Assembly (NCBI GenBank): GCA_036172665.1
Contig: CM069872.1
Location: 56,220,101-56,284,100 of the forward strand
Direction: 5' to 3'
Length of the DNA stretch: 64,000 bases
Source of the DNA: Prosopocoilus inquinatus
Lineage: Eukaryota > Arthropoda > Insecta > Coleoptera > Lucanidae
Of the stretch, positions 1 through 12,170 are shown piece by piece. A program made the translations under genes and the position numbers. Below the pieces are notes generated by a model, which did no database searches, was not told the origin of the DNA, and was given only the letters and a program-made list of their open reading frames with translations. Position 1 is the stretch's first letter. Every line of letters begins with the position of its first letter.

Positions 1-3000
1 TTTTCTCTTTTAACATTGAGGACGAACGAACAAACGTTATTAGATTAATCTCTAATTAGTTTACCTCTGCGGAAGAGACATTTTGAAAGAAAATGTGAAG
101 GGGGTGATTAGCTTCGGTTTATCTTATTACGTTGGCGTAAAAACGATCAAACAATTGAAGCCATTGAAAAATCACCACAGACGATGAGTTTGTAGCATAA
201 TTTAAGCGTTAAAGCTTGTTTTCTGTGCGGAATTAATGTTTTTTTACTATGGTACTTTAAGGGTCGATATCTCGGGAAAGGGGTGAGCTAGAGAGGAACG
301 GGGCGCGGTTTTGAATGCGCCTCGTCGAGCTCTACGTACGTGAATTTTTTCGCGATTTTAGGAGAAAAAAATATTTTTCGGCCGAAAAAGTAGTAAGGTT
401 ATAGTCCATGAAAATTTGAGGTTTTCCACGAAAAATAGATCGCCGCGAAAAAAATCACCCTGATAGAGCTTGACGGGGCGAATCGAATGGCATAAGCCGC
501 AGGTCTCTAACTCGCCCCGTTTTCGAGAAAAAAATTTCGAAAAATATCGATCGTTGACTAAAAAATTCAATAAGTCGAGAACGGCTCGAGATATTGACTT
601 GAAATTTTTACCGTTGACTCAGTTTGAGAAGGCGAAGCTAACGGCGATAACCGCAACTTTCTATGCCTTTTAATTCCCGAGATATTAATTTCTTTACCGG
701 CGCATCCACCAAATTGCTATTGAAAAATCACGATATCTCAAGAACCAGGCGAAACAGAATGATGCGGTTTTCACCACTCGATTAGTCTCCCCGAAGGACG
801 TTAGGCAGTGCTGAGTTTCTCAAGGAAAATTGAAGAGCTGACGAATTTGAATTTTCGCGAAAAAAAAATTATAAGTCGAGAACGGCTCGGAATATTAAAT
901 TGCCTCTCTCAGCGTCGATTTCTCTCTACAAGAGGACTAAATAGTGAAAACTACAGCTTTCTATCTTCAACCAATTTCGAAATAATAATTTATAGATTAA
1001 ATTAATGAAGTCGGTGCGTGTCGACTTTAATCGTTCGCTACAGTTAATAGTAATTCGTTTTCATTAAACGAAACAAGATTTTAAAGTTTGCACTAAAATG
1101 CAGATGAAATTATTTTACGAAAACACGATTGTTCATTCACCTCAACGCTGAAAATTGTCGCTAATTTCGGGAGGCTGAGCACGGCAGCGAAGCGTTGAAG
1201 CCATCGTTGAGTGCTATTGAACGCACTTCAGGGATGGATGCGCCGTCTGTATGCGTAACTGGCAACTTATAGCGCGCCAATTATTACAGATTCCTGTAAT
1301 TCTGCAGGAACCTGTGATTTTTGAAAGCTTAGAAGTTCGCATTGCTCGTTCCAAGATGGCAGCACCAGGTCGTATTAAAAATTATTTTTATTTATTGTTA
1401 TTTTTAATGTTTTATAAATAAAAATAATACTACAACGCCCAATAAATAACGATTACTCGATCTGCGCGAAGCGATTTTCGCTGCTCCAACTTTTCTCCGA
1501 GAAAATACTTGTTTTACGTAACAGGCTTTGAATTTCGTATTCTTTTGAATTAAACAGGGAGGGATTAGTTGCTTTTCTGTTTTAATATTAAGTAGGAACG
1601 ATCAAACGTTATTAGATTAATCTTTAATTAGTTTACCTCCGCGAAAAGGAAATTTTTGAAGAGAATGTGAAGGGGGTGATTAGCTTCGGTTTATCTTATT
1701 ACGTTGGCGTAAAAACGATCAAAACCATTGCAAAATCACCACAGACGATGTGTGTGTTACATAATTTACGCATTAAAGCTTGCTTTCTGTGTGGAATTAT
1801 TTTTTTTTTTACGATGGTAGTTTAAGGGTCGATATCTCGGGAAAGGGGTGAGCTAGAGAGGAACGGGGCGCGGTTTTGAATGCGCCTCGTCGAGCTTTAC
1901 GTACGTGAATTTTTTCGCGATTTTAGGAGAAAAAAATATTTTTTCACCGAAAAAGTAGTAAGGTTATAGTCCATGAAAATTTGAGGTTTTCTACGAAAAA
2001 TAGATTGTCGCGAAAAAAATCACCCTGATAGAGCTTGACGGGGCGAATCGAATGGCATAAGCCGCAGGTCTCTAACTCGCCCCGGTTTCGAGAAAAAAAT
2101 TTCGAAAAATGTCGATCGTTGACTAAAAAATTCAATAAGTCGAGAACGGCTCGAGATATTGACTTGAAATTTTTACAATTAACTCAGTTTAATAAGGCGA
2201 AGTTAAAGACGACAACCACAACTTTCTATCTCTTTTAATTCCTGAGATATTAATGGTTTTACCGGCGCATCCACCAAATTGCGACTGAAAAATCACAATA
2301 TCTCAAGAATCAGGCGAAACAGATTGATGCGGTTTTCACCATTCAATTACCCTCACCGAAGGACGTAAAATAGTGGGGAAGTTTTCAAAAAAAAATTTAA
2401 GAGCGGACGAATTTGAATTTCCGGGAAAGGAGAATAATAAGTCGAGAACGGCTCGGATTATTAACTTGCTTCTTTCAGTGTCGATTTCCCTCTACAAGAC
2501 GACTTAATGGTGAAAATTACAACTTTCTATCTTTCTTTTCACTGAGAAGAAACTGCTTTTGTACGACGACATTTTAGGGGTCCATATCTCGGGAAGGGGT
2601 GAGCTAGAGAGGAACTGGGCGCGGTTTTGAATGCGCCTCGTCGAGCTCTACTTAGGTGAATTTTTTCGCGATTTTAGGAGAGAAAAAAAATTTTCGCCCG
2701 AAAAAGTAGTAAGCCTATAGTCCATGAAAATTTAAGGTTTTCCACGAAAAATAGATCGCCGCGAAAAAAATCACCCTGATAGAGCTTGACGGGGCGAATC
2801 GAATGGCATAAGCCGCAGGTCTCTAACTCGCCCCGTTTTCGAGAAAAAAATTTCGAAAAATGTCGATCGTTGACTAAAAAATTCAATAAGTCGAGAACGG
2901 CTCGAGATATTGACTTGAAATTTTCACAGTTAACTCAGTCTGGTAAGGCAAAACCGTGACTTAATATCTCTTTTAATTACTGAGATATTAATAGTTTTAC

Positions 3001-3120
3001 CGGCGCATCCACCAAATTGCCTCTGAAAAATCACGATATCTCAAGAACCAGGCGAAACAGAATGATGTGGTTTTCACCATTCAATTACGCACACAGAAAG
3101 ACGTTAGATAGTGTTAAAGT
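1..3120 (+). repeat. Three tandem copies of an unknown ~1-1.5 kb repeat
   Basis: Copy A covers about 1-1010, copy B about 1570-2560 and a 5'-truncated copy C about 2561-3120. Each contains the same blocks: a 'ggtcgatatctcgggaaagg' block (near 262, 1827 and, slightly diverged, 2578), an 'aagtcgagaacggctcgaga' block (near 570, 2137, 2887) and an 'accggcgcatccaccaaatt' block (near 697, 2261, 3000). Short frames of 60-70 codons recur in the copies on both strands, but they track the repeat rather than a protein. I see no transposase, reverse transcriptase or clear terminal repeats, so the class is unknown. Between copies A and B (about 1010-1570) there is unique AT-rich sequence. Confidence 0.85.
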
Positions 3121-3169
3121 TTAAAAAATAATCCTTTTACGAACGATTCAGATTTCTCAAATTTTATCC

Positions 3170-3277
3170 GTCTAAAATCGTAAAAAGAAATATCTACGTG
3201 GGCCTCGACGAGACACATTCAAAACCAGGCTCCGTTCCTCTGTAGCTCAGTCCGCTTTCGAAATACCGACCCTTAAA
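3170..3277 (-). repeat. Inverted degenerate fragment of the 1-3120 repeat
   Basis: Read on the minus strand, this segment matches the 'ggtcgatatctcggg ... gagctagagaggaacgg ... gcgcctcgtcgag' part of the upstream copies with several substitutions. It faces copy C head to head, leaving a partial inverted repeat around 2578-3277. Confidence 0.7.
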
Positions 3278-4119
3278 TTAGCACCGCATAAAAATAGTAA
3301 TTTCTCGGTGAAAAACTGGAAAAGTAAAAATCCACTAGCGCCATTCGTTTAATCATTATTTCTCGAACGAATACGCACGGTTTCGATTTCCAAAACAGTT
3401 AAAATAATAAAAAACGAAATTAATTTTTCATTTATTGGCGGTGCTGCCATCTCTGAGCGAATGGCGCTACTTACATGTTACCATCAGTAGAATTACAGAA
3501 ATCTGTTATCATCAATAAGCTGTAAATCTCATTACTCATTGATGAAGATGGCAGCACTATAGATATTTGAATAAAAATTATTTTTAAAATTACTTTAACT
3601 GTGTTATGAATTAAAAGCATGCCTTTTCGCTCAATAAATAAGGATTATCTGATTGGCGTGATGTCGGCGTAAGCAAATTTCCGAAATACTTAAAACATTT
3701 GCGTCAAATGTGTTTACATATTTAAAATCCGTGTGATGATAGAGATTCAGTTAATAAAGCATTAAAAGACTGTTTTATTATAAAAACTATCTATTCCAAA
3801 AACCAGACAAAAACAACACATCAAAATCGATTTTATTTTTTGATTGGTGTGAGAAAGAAAATTTGGCTTTCCACTTTGGTGATATAACAACAATTGTTGG
3901 ATCTGTGGCAGTTGTCGACAATTTTGAATAAGTAACCTACTCAGGGAACTCAAGGAGCTTAAGAGACCAGTAACCAAACCCATGTAAAACCTTAAAAATA
4001 GGCATCAAAGTTTTCAGTTTGAAAACAGAAGCGAACGTCACAGGCACGGGAATTTCACGAACGGATAATACAGGAAGCTGTATTTTTTTGCTTTCATCTT
4101 TTTTTTGGTGATGCTACTA
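3278..4119. other. Intergenic, no gene recognised
   Basis: AT-rich sequence between the upstream repeats and the 3' end of the first SLC22 gene. Two 'gatggcagcac'-like segments (about 3445 and 3546) occur in opposite orientations. A 73-codon minus-strand frame at 3762-3983 has no recognisable features and is probably chance. Confidence 0.5.
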
Positions 4120-4182
4120 TTTATTTGATTCAATTTTTTTAAAGCCTTTTCAAATAAATCAAGTTTTCACAGTAAGTTAATG

Positions 4183-5858
4183 TTATATACGCGTTGAATT
4201 TTTGATTTTCAGCTGGTTTGGCTTCACACCGAAACTCTCGGCTTCCTCGACCGTATCGGGCAGTTTAGAATTCAACGTCTCGGGTAGTAACAGGCAAAGG
4301 CAAGCACCGATTAAGGGGGCAGATCCGAATACAACGGGAGCTATCCAAGTCGGGGCGCCGTTGGCCCTCGCAATGAAAGGAGCCACAATCGAGCCAACGC
4401 GAGCAAACACAGAAGCAGTGCCACAACCGACGTTGCGTATTACAGTTGGAAACAGTTCACCGCTGTAAATATACACGCTGGTGAAGAAGAAGCACATGCC
4501 GAACATCCCCACAGTGGCCAGGGCTGTTTTGACCCATGATAAATCATCCGGGACGAAAGCTATTGTAAGGGATGGCACCCCTGCGATTATATTAGCTAGG
4601 ATGACGCTGCGTTTCCTACCTAGTCTGTCCAAGACCCAAATCGTTATTAACGTTCCGGGTATTTCAAACACGGCTGAGACAGCGACGTTTACAAACAGAT
4701 TTCCCCCAAGCCCTCCGACAAACTGGGCCAGCCCGAAGAAGCACAGCCCTCCGACGAGCCAGTTGAAGCAAACGCAGATGGTTTTGAGGCGGAGGTTTCT
4801 CGTGCGGATTAGGTCGAGCACGTTGCCCCTTTCGGTGACTTTCAGGTCGTTCGTTTGCAAGAAGTTCTTCACGTTGGCTTTTATGTCCTGCGTAGGCAGA
4901 CGATTGTGATAGGCCGCGCGTTCCAGAATCTTGACGGCTTCGTCGACCTTGCCCACCACCAGAAGTCAGCGGGGTGATTCCGGCAACACCCAGTAGTAAA
5001 CGACAAGGACGAACGGTATTGTGGAAATAACCAACTGGTTGTAGCGCCAGTCTCTCAAGAGGTAGCCAAACAAAGGCAAAGTGAGGTGGCCCAGGTTGAA
5101 GGGGATTTGGTAGATAGTTCCCGCAGTCGTTCTCCATTTTAAACCTGGAATTTTATTTATTTGGGGTAAGTATAAATAAATGAAAGGGAACGGGCAACCT
5201 AATACCTATAAGTTCCATTAGTAAGACGAAGCTGATCACCATTGCGCCACCAGTGGCCGTTGTGCATGCGAAGCGGAGCAGAAGGTGAAGCCAAAACCAA
5301 GGAACGAATGCCGATGCACATCCGAAGACTGTCTGCAATATTACGGCCACCACCAAAGGAGCTTTCCGCCCAAATCTTAAATCAGTTATTGTTTTAGTCT
5401 TCGAAACTGTCCTCGCTTAGAGGTGTCTTTACCTGTCGGATATAACCCCGAATAATAATGAGCCAGTTAGAATTCCCAACATCGTTATCAACTGTGTCAA
5501 GTTATTATATTGGAAGCGATCGCAGACCAAATCCCATTGAGAGGTGATCGTTTCGGAGAAAATTGACCTGAAACCGAGTGGGGGGTTTTTGGGGGCCTTC
5601 TGTTTTACATTTCGGTCTTATCAAGACGGAGATACCTGTCGAAAACATGTTCGGGGCATCTTGGTGAACATTCGTCGGTGATGTTGGGGTCGGCGCAGGT
5701 GAATTCGATTTCGGGAGCCTGAAATATGATGCTCATTTGGTGCCAACCCATGGGTAATTTCACCACCGAAATCCACAGGGTGATCCACAAGTGCCATCTT
5801 CCAAAAACACCAATCGAGCTTTCTATTATATCTGGGACTTGCTTTTGCTCCCCCGGAA
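4183..5858 (-). CDS. SLC22 family organic cation/solute transporter, copy 1, with one in-frame TGA
   Basis: A 12-TM major facilitator protein of the SLC22 (organic cation transporter-like) family in the plasma membrane; substrate unknown. Coding exons found on the minus strand: 5636-5858, 5433-5567, 5206-5375 and 4183-5144. All have GT-AG borders, with the same phases and intron positions as the neighbouring copy at 7816-10665. Family marks: the extracellular loop 'FTCADPNITD' with cysteines; 'VISDR|FGRK' after TM2 (exon join); 'PESPR' after TM6; 'RLGRKRS'; the SLC22 signature 'ELFPTVIRNVGCG'; and 'PETLNSKLPDTVEEAE' at the C-terminus. The exons sum to an open frame of 495 codons apart from TGA at 4966-4968, where the paralogue has TGG (Trp of PESPRW). 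The first coding exon, which must end in phase 1, was not found. An AATAAA lies at 4120-4125, 58 bp past the stop. The acceptor before 5375 has a weak pyrimidine tract. The gene may be a very recent pseudogene, a polymorphic null, or contain a base-call error. Confidence 0.85.
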
Positions 5859-7815
5859 CTGTGGGGATACTATAATGTACAGTACAACCAAAATTTAATC
5901 ACTTTTTAATTCTTTAAATAAAAACATTTAATTCCCCTCTTCTGTGGTATCAGTATACTTACACTCATCAGTTATTAAAGTGCAACTGCACGTCTTAAGA
6001 GCCAACAGCTGAACCTAACTGCTGATTCTTAACTACTAAAAAAATTATCAAAATAATTGGGGGCCTTCTTTTTTGTGATTTGAGAAGAGATACGCGTATA
6101 ATCAAACGCGTGATAGTCTTGCTGATTGTAACCAAGGACCAAAATACAGAAGGCATATTTTCTACGCATTTTACATATTTTAGGGCCCCGGTCCGTTGCA
6201 GACAAATCAATTGCAATTATTTGCAAGAATTTGTCGTAAAATAATTTTTCTGCCTAGTTAAAACCGTTTTAAAATAGCTTTCCTCAGTTTAGAATGCACC
6301 TAATTTATCGAAACAATTTCGAAATGAGGCAAGCGACCTTAATTTAAGTGAATCGGGTCAAATGAGAGTGCTATTTATATTATCTTGATAAAATTCAATG
6401 CGTATTGTTAACAAACTCACTAATTACAAGGATAAAAATATATTGAAAGGAGTAAAAGTAACAATAAGTGATATAAACGAAAATACGTGTTGCGCTACTC
6501 AAAGTTCAAAACCGCAGTGTCCCTCGCCCTTCGCTGCTATCGGGAGCCACTTTACCATTCCACAATTTTCGTGGAAGGTCCAAGGTTCCCAAGCCGACAC
6601 GTAATGTTTTGGTGTGTCATCAATTTGATCGACAACAGTATTGTGCTTGTTTTTATTGTTGTTGTAAATAATTTTCTGGGAACTGCCATTATCTGTTTCC
6701 CTCTCCTCTTCGTTCTCGACGCAATTAATAATGAATAGATCGCCGCCAGCAGATTACCTTCGAAAGAATTTGCGATTAAGTAACTCAGGTGATCAGGAAG
6801 TTTCGAGTTTCCTTTCGGCTCAATCTGAAATCTGTATTTTCGTCAAAAAATTATTTTCCCACGTATAATTAATACAATAAACTTTCTGAAACGATAAGAG
6901 CGCGGAAAGAAATTCAATAGACCAAACAATGATAAGTTCATATGAATCTAAATTATTTGGAAGCTTAACGTGAAAATTACACTTGATTTAGGCAACCCAT
7001 GTTACGCCAGCGGTTTAGGCGTTGTGCGCCGCGGCGGCGGAATTACTTTCGTGTTTAGACATGTTTTGAAGATCTGGGAATTATATACAATTAATTCCAT
7101 TGGCAAAAGAAGATTGCTCCATTTTATTGTTTTCCTTTTGTCCATGTAATATTGGGCGCATTCAGAGACGCTCAGCGGCTGAGTTGCTTTTTTGTTTTTT
7201 AAGGAAACAAGTTGATCTATACGAAACAGTTGATGAACAGAGTGAACCGTCGAGCACAGAAATACTTAAAAAGAAAAATATTAGAACAATCGTCAAACCA
7301 GAACCGTCTTTTTTACTTGGCTCCAAACAAATCTATTAGTGAAAAGGATTCAGAAGTAAATAATTATTTGTCGGCGCGCTTTTGGCAATTTATTTATTCA
7401 TCCGTGCGGAAGGGAGTTCCCCTAATATACGCGCCCAATTAAGTCACCAGACTAACTTCAGTTGCCTATCTCCGAGGGAATCGATTGGATACTTCTCACT
7501 GTGCCTGGGTAGACGTCGCGTCAATCGTTCTCACGTGCAGGCATGATTTTAATATATCCTAATGGCCACACTTGAAGTAAAAGCGCTCGACATTAATGCA
7601 AAAGTCGTTTGATAAGTCACGATAAAAACTTTTATATATATTTTTTTGCTTATTTATACAATAATTACATGAGACAAATTTCGCCTAATTCTCATATCCT
7701 AGCTTCATAAGTTAAATCCAACAATAACTTAGCGTAGGCAATTAATTAATTACAGCTAATATCACATTGTTCACCTCGGCGGACGTCGCGTCCCCCGCGT
7801 CTTCATTTGTTTCAT
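5859..7815. other. Intergenic / 5' region of SLC22 copy 1
   Basis: This interval should hold the first short coding exon and promoter of the first SLC22 gene, but I could not place them with confidence. A minus-strand ATG followed two codons later by GTAAGT (around 5950-5957) has the wrong phase for the next exon. Plus-strand frames at 6398-6738 and 7100-7442 have no family features. The end near 7650-7815 is the 3' flank of SLC22 copy 2. Confidence 0.4.
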
Positions 7816-10665
7816 TTAGGTTGCGGTCTCGTTCATCCCGTCGGCCGTCTTTTTCTGTTTCGCCTTCTTGCCGAACACCTCCGCCTCCTCGATGGTATCC
7901 GGAAGTTTACAGTTCAGCGTTTCCGGCAGAAACAGGCAGAGGCAGGCGCCTATTAGGGGGACGACGCCGAAGATCGCGGGGGCCATCCAGGTAGGCGCGC
8001 CGCTGGCTTTCGCGATGAACGGGGATACGATGGAGCCGACCCTGGCGAATACAGACGACGTCCCGCACCCGACGTTTCTTATCACAGTCGGGAATAATTC
8101 ACCCGCGTATATGTAGACGGTGGGGAAGGCCACGGACAATCCGAATATACCAAGGGTTGCCAGGGAGGTTTTAATCCACGGGTCGTCGCTGGGGGTGAAG
8201 GCTATTCCGAGGCAAGCGGCGCCAGCTACCACGTTGGCTATGATCAAGCTGCGCTTCCGCCCCAGCTTCGCCAAGGCCCAAATCGACACCATGGTGCCGG
8301 GTATTTGGACGATGGCGGAAAGGGCGACGTTCACGAATATATTCCCCCCGAGCTCGCCGACGAATTGGGCCACGCCGAAAAAGCACAGGCCGCACACGAG
8401 CCAATTGAAGCAGATGCAGAAGGTTTTGACGCGCATGTTCCTGGTGCGAACCAAAGAGAGGATGTTGCCCCCTTTGGTTGCCTTCAGCTCGCTCTTTTGT
8501 ACGAAATTCGTCACGTTGGTTTTAATGTCTTGAGTTGGCAGGCGGTTGTGATGCGCGGCGTTCTCGAGGACCTTAATGGCCTTATCCACTTTGCCAACCA
8601 CCAGGAGCCAACGGGGAGATTCAGGCAGCACCCAGAAGTACACGAAGAGCACCAGCGACGTGGCGGAGAGGACGAACTGGTTGTAACGCCAGTCTCTTAA
8701 GTAGTACGCGAAGAGGGGGAGAGTGAGGTGCCCCAGGTTGAAGGGGATTTGGTAGAGGATTCCCACGGTCGTTCGCCATTTTAAACCTGAAATTGCAATT
8801 ACATCATTGGGGGACGAATTCGGACGGCTACTTCAGTGTGACGACTTACCTACGAGCTCCATGATAAGGACGAAACTGGTTATCATGGTGCCACCTGTGG
8901 CGGTTGTGCAAATGAAACGGAGGAGAAGGTGAGCCCAAAACCAGGGGACGAAGGCCGAGGCACACCCGGATACAGTCTGCACCATGACGGCCGCCACCAA
9001 GGGTCCTCTCCTTCCGAACCTGTAAACAGAATAAGGGGGAAGGGATTTAAGCTAAATTTAAATCTCAGAAAGGGTTTAAGATTTACTAGTGTTTTGAATT
9101 GCTTGCCTCACACCAAACTCGTATTGTCCTCGTCTTATTTTTACCTCAAATAATGCAACTTTTAGTGTCTATGTATCATAATACCTGTAAACGTATCATG
9201 TCTATATATCACAACGTCTATGGGTTCATTTCCTTCGTCAGAATTTCAAGTTCTGAACCGTTCAAATCCTTTCTGAGTAAGCCCAATGCACGAACTTCAC
9301 GAATTTCATCACTGCGCATGAATTTAGGTAGTTCAGAACTTGAAATTCTAGTAAAAGGAACAGGCACGATGTCTATGAATCATAATGTCTACATATCATG
9401 ATGTCTATATATCATAACGTCTATATATCATAATGTCTGTATATCGTAATGTCTATATACCGTAATGTCTATATATCGTAATGTCTATATATCATAATGT
9501 CTATATGAATATCATAAAGTCTATATGAATATCTTAATGTCTATATGAATATCATAATATCTATATACCACAATGTCTATATATCATAATGTCTATATAT
9601 CACAATGTCTACATATCATAATGTCTGTATATCACAATGTCTACATATCATAATGTCTATATATCACCATGTATATATATCATCATGTCTATATGTGACA
9701 ATGTCTATATATCACAATGTCTATAAATACTTGTATAGTAGAAGAAATGATTAGAGTCATCGCTCATTAAAACCGTGAATAAAATTAACATAGCTTTATG
9801 CGAATTTAATGAGTAAGAGAGTGATAGAGAATTTAATCAATTAATAAAATCCGGCCACGTCATTTTCTCGATGCAATGTAAACCTGATTTTAATATTACT
9901 GACGTTTGTGCACGTACAAAACGTCATTAGTAATTCTGACGTTTAAATGTATGTTCATTTTACCAATAATAAATTCGTGTATTTTGGCAAGAAGCCCCCT
10001 TTAAGTTCCCCTTAAAAAACGAAAGTCAACTTCGCCAGGTGACGTTTGGACAGAAGGAAGAGTCGTTGCGGGATTTCAGTTTTTACATTTGACATTTCAA
10101 ATCCATTTGACAGAAACATAACCTCAAAAAAGATCACGATTTACCCAAGGACTTTCGGCGACGTGTCAAATTCTTTATTTTTATTGTCCATGGTGGAGCC
10201 CGCAATTAATTATTTTATTCACAAGGACCGGTTACTTACTTACCTGTCAGATATAACGCCAAACAGCAACGCCCCCGTCAAGATTCCGAGCATAGTCGTC
10301 AGCTGCGCCACATTATTATACTGGAATCTGTCGCAGACCAAATCCCATTGGCTGGTGATCGTTTCGACGAAGACGGATCTGAAACGTGCAAACTCGCGTT
10401 TTTGTTTTTTTTTTTATTTCGCCGGTCGGCGACGAGATGGCGTACCTATCGAATTCGTGCTTGGTGCAGTTCGGCGAACACCGATCGGTGATGTTGGGGT
10501 CGGCGCAGGTGAAGTTGATGGCGGGCGCCTGGAAGAGGATGCTCATTTGGTGCCAGGCGACGGAGAACTTGACCGCGCAGGTCCAAAGGACCACCCACCA
10601 GTGCCATCTTCCGAAAACGCCGATCGAATTCTGTATTATGTCCGGTTCCGCGTTTGGTTTCGGCA
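7816..10665 (-). CDS. SLC22 family organic cation/solute transporter, copy 2 (intact)
   Basis: Intact tandem paralogue of the gene at 4183-5858, highly similar by eye in the last exon. Minus-strand coding exons: 10446-10665, 10244-10378, 8850-9019 and 7816-8786. Two exons (135 and 170 bp) have exactly the same lengths as in the paralogue, and the total frame is 497 codons plus stop. Marks: 'FGRWHWW' near the N-terminus; 'FTCADPNITDRCSPNC' in the large extracellular loop; 'SDR|FGRRGPL'; 'VLPESPRWLLVVGK'; 'KLGRKRS'; the signature 'ELFPTVIRNVGCG'; and 'PETLNCKLPDTIEEAE'. The C-terminus is lysine-rich and probably cytoplasmic. The expected role is facilitated or proton-coupled transport of organic cations, zwitterions or carnitine-like solutes; the substrate cannot be told. 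An ATG at 10673-10675 directly precedes the first acceptor, but conservation of that acceptor in the paralogue argues for an upstream initiating exon that I did not find. The 1.2 kb intron 9020-10243 holds a minisatellite and a MITE-like element. Confidence 0.9.
9165..9735. repeat. Minisatellite of ~16-bp units in an SLC22 intron
   Basis: Imperfect head-to-tail copies of a unit close to 'atgtctatatatcata', more than 30 times, with variants containing 'gaatatcat', 'cacaatg' and 'cgtaatg'. It interrupts the intron between the 135-bp and 170-bp exons of the second SLC22 gene. Likely length-variable. Confidence 0.9.
9840..10200. mobile_element. MITE-like element, diverged copy, in SLC22 intron
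   Basis: This segment matches 34121-34488 along most of its length, including 'aataaaatccgg', 'aattctgacgtttaa', 'aataataaattcgtgt' (there 'cataataactcgtgt') and 'cattgtcca'/'tactgtcca' at the far end. The terminal repeats are more decayed than in the other copy. Its right-hand part (from about 10031) continues to the splice donor at 10243 and is the source or a relative of the 273-bp array at 12171-13317. Confidence 0.65.
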
Positions 10666-10708
10666 CTGCAATCATTTAAACGAACGAAATTAAATGTAGT
10701 AAGATAAA

Positions 10709-10965
10709 CGCAAAATCGCTATTTTTTTAATGACAGCGCATTCTTTGTTGTCTAACAGCCATGAATTTCATGTTTAAATTCATTTAAATAATACAAAATT
10801 GTTTATGTTACGGTATCATCCGTTTCTCGTGCGAATTTTGAAACGTACCTCAGCCACAGCAGGAGCTAGTTATAGATTGTTTTCGAACGCACCCCTTGCT
10901 CCTCGGATGGTATGACGTCACAAAATGGCCGCCCGACTAGCGCGTATTGGTGAGTTATTTTTATT
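10709..10965 (+). repeat. Duplicated segment with CRE, ATG and donor-like GTGAGT (copy 1)
   Basis: Matches 13652-13912. Shared blocks: 'aatcgctattttttaat', 'ttgaaacgtacctcagcc', 'ttttcgaacgcacccc', 'ggtatgacgtcaca' and 'atggccgcccgactagcgcg'. The end reads like a short first exon: a TGACGTCA box, then ATG at 10925 with eight codons (MAARLARI) and G|GTGAGT. It may instead be a mobile element, since it contains the dispersed 'gtacctcagcc' motif. Confidence 0.7.
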
Positions 10966-12170
10966 ATCGTTTTAATGGATTAAAATACAGAATTATTTTT
11001 GTTTTGTAAATGGTAATTAAACACATGATAAAGTATTAAAATCTGACATAAAATAAAGAATGCAAACGAGCTCATTAAGACCAAATTATTAACTTTCTTT
11101 CTTTTTTTCATTTACGTGTAGATTTTTTTGTTGCATTTACTTTGAATTTTGTTGTGTATGAACTATAATATTGATCCCAAACTAGACTGGAGTTCGTCAT
11201 ACGTGAATTAATTTTGATTTGTGAAATGCGTGAAATGTCAGCTAATTATCACCGTTTATATTTTATCAAGTCGACTGATCGATTTTTTTTTGTTTGCAGA
11301 AAAGTTTCTTTCCGCGTTTTGCAACGTCGCATTGACTTTTAAGCTTCATGACGTCAGAGTGCCTTTTTTATTGATTTAACTCTACTTACTTACGACCTAC
11401 TTACACACATTTTTGTCTGCGATCAATTAGAATTGCTTTATTATGTACATAACATACATATAAAAAAGTAAAGGTGCTAAAAAGCGTTAAGTCACGTGTC
11501 GGAAGAATATAAAGCTTTAACAATTAACAGTCGAGCAACTATGTACATCTACTTTGATCGTGATCGTTTAGGTGTCTTATGTAAATAAAAAATGGAGATT
11601 GTAATCGATACAGCACGAATTCGTTGTCGAACAATGTTTTTAAACAACGTCGGTTTGTATTCAATTATAAGAAGAAAAAGATAATGATAAGTTTTTGAAT
11701 ATACAGTAGGTATTTTGCGGATTACGCAAGAATAAAATACACGGAATACAAAATATTAGATTTGCAAATTACAAGTCTGGCTCGGCATGCAAAGTTAATA
11801 AATAATATTACAAGCGTTCCATTTCTGCGAACACAAGCATTTCTTCAACCTGTAAAAAAAAATTGTCTTTGGCATTTGAGTAGGTATGACAAAGACGTAC
11901 ATAGATGGTTTGGAAATTGCGATATGCTTAATAATTTATTCTTATTCCTCTTTTCCCAGTTTCTTTTGATTATGTTATTCTTGCCTGCTTTCTTTAGTCT
12001 ACTGATTTATTTAAATCGGTTTGACTTACCACTTCTTATTTCTTTCTTTCTTAAGTAACAGTTGTCAACTTGTCATTTATTTGAATTTACCATTACGGCA
12101 TACCTGTACCTATACCTATAACCTTGCTTTTGAGTTCGATGTTAAAGACGAATCCGGAAATTGTTGGCAG
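10966..12170. other. Intergenic, no gene recognised
   Basis: AT-rich sequence. The plus frames at 11762-12058 (98 codons, hydrophobic) and 12021-12314 show no family features and the second runs into the tandem array. No RNA gene recognised. Confidence 0.4.

Noticed and set aside
1270..1320. Another member of the 'ttacagtttcctgtaat' MITE family
   Set aside because: Only a short stretch ('ttacagattcctgtaatt') matches and no long inverted ends are present.
4966..4968. TGA as a selenocysteine codon in the SLC22 gene
   Set aside because: The paralogue has Trp (TGG) at this conserved position, SLC22 transporters are not known selenoproteins, and no SECIS-like structure was sought or expected. 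A point mutation is simpler.
10673..10675. ATG as the start of SLC22 copy 2
   Set aside because: It lies upstream of a conserved phase-1 acceptor that the paralogue also uses without any ATG, so an unseen first exon is more likely.
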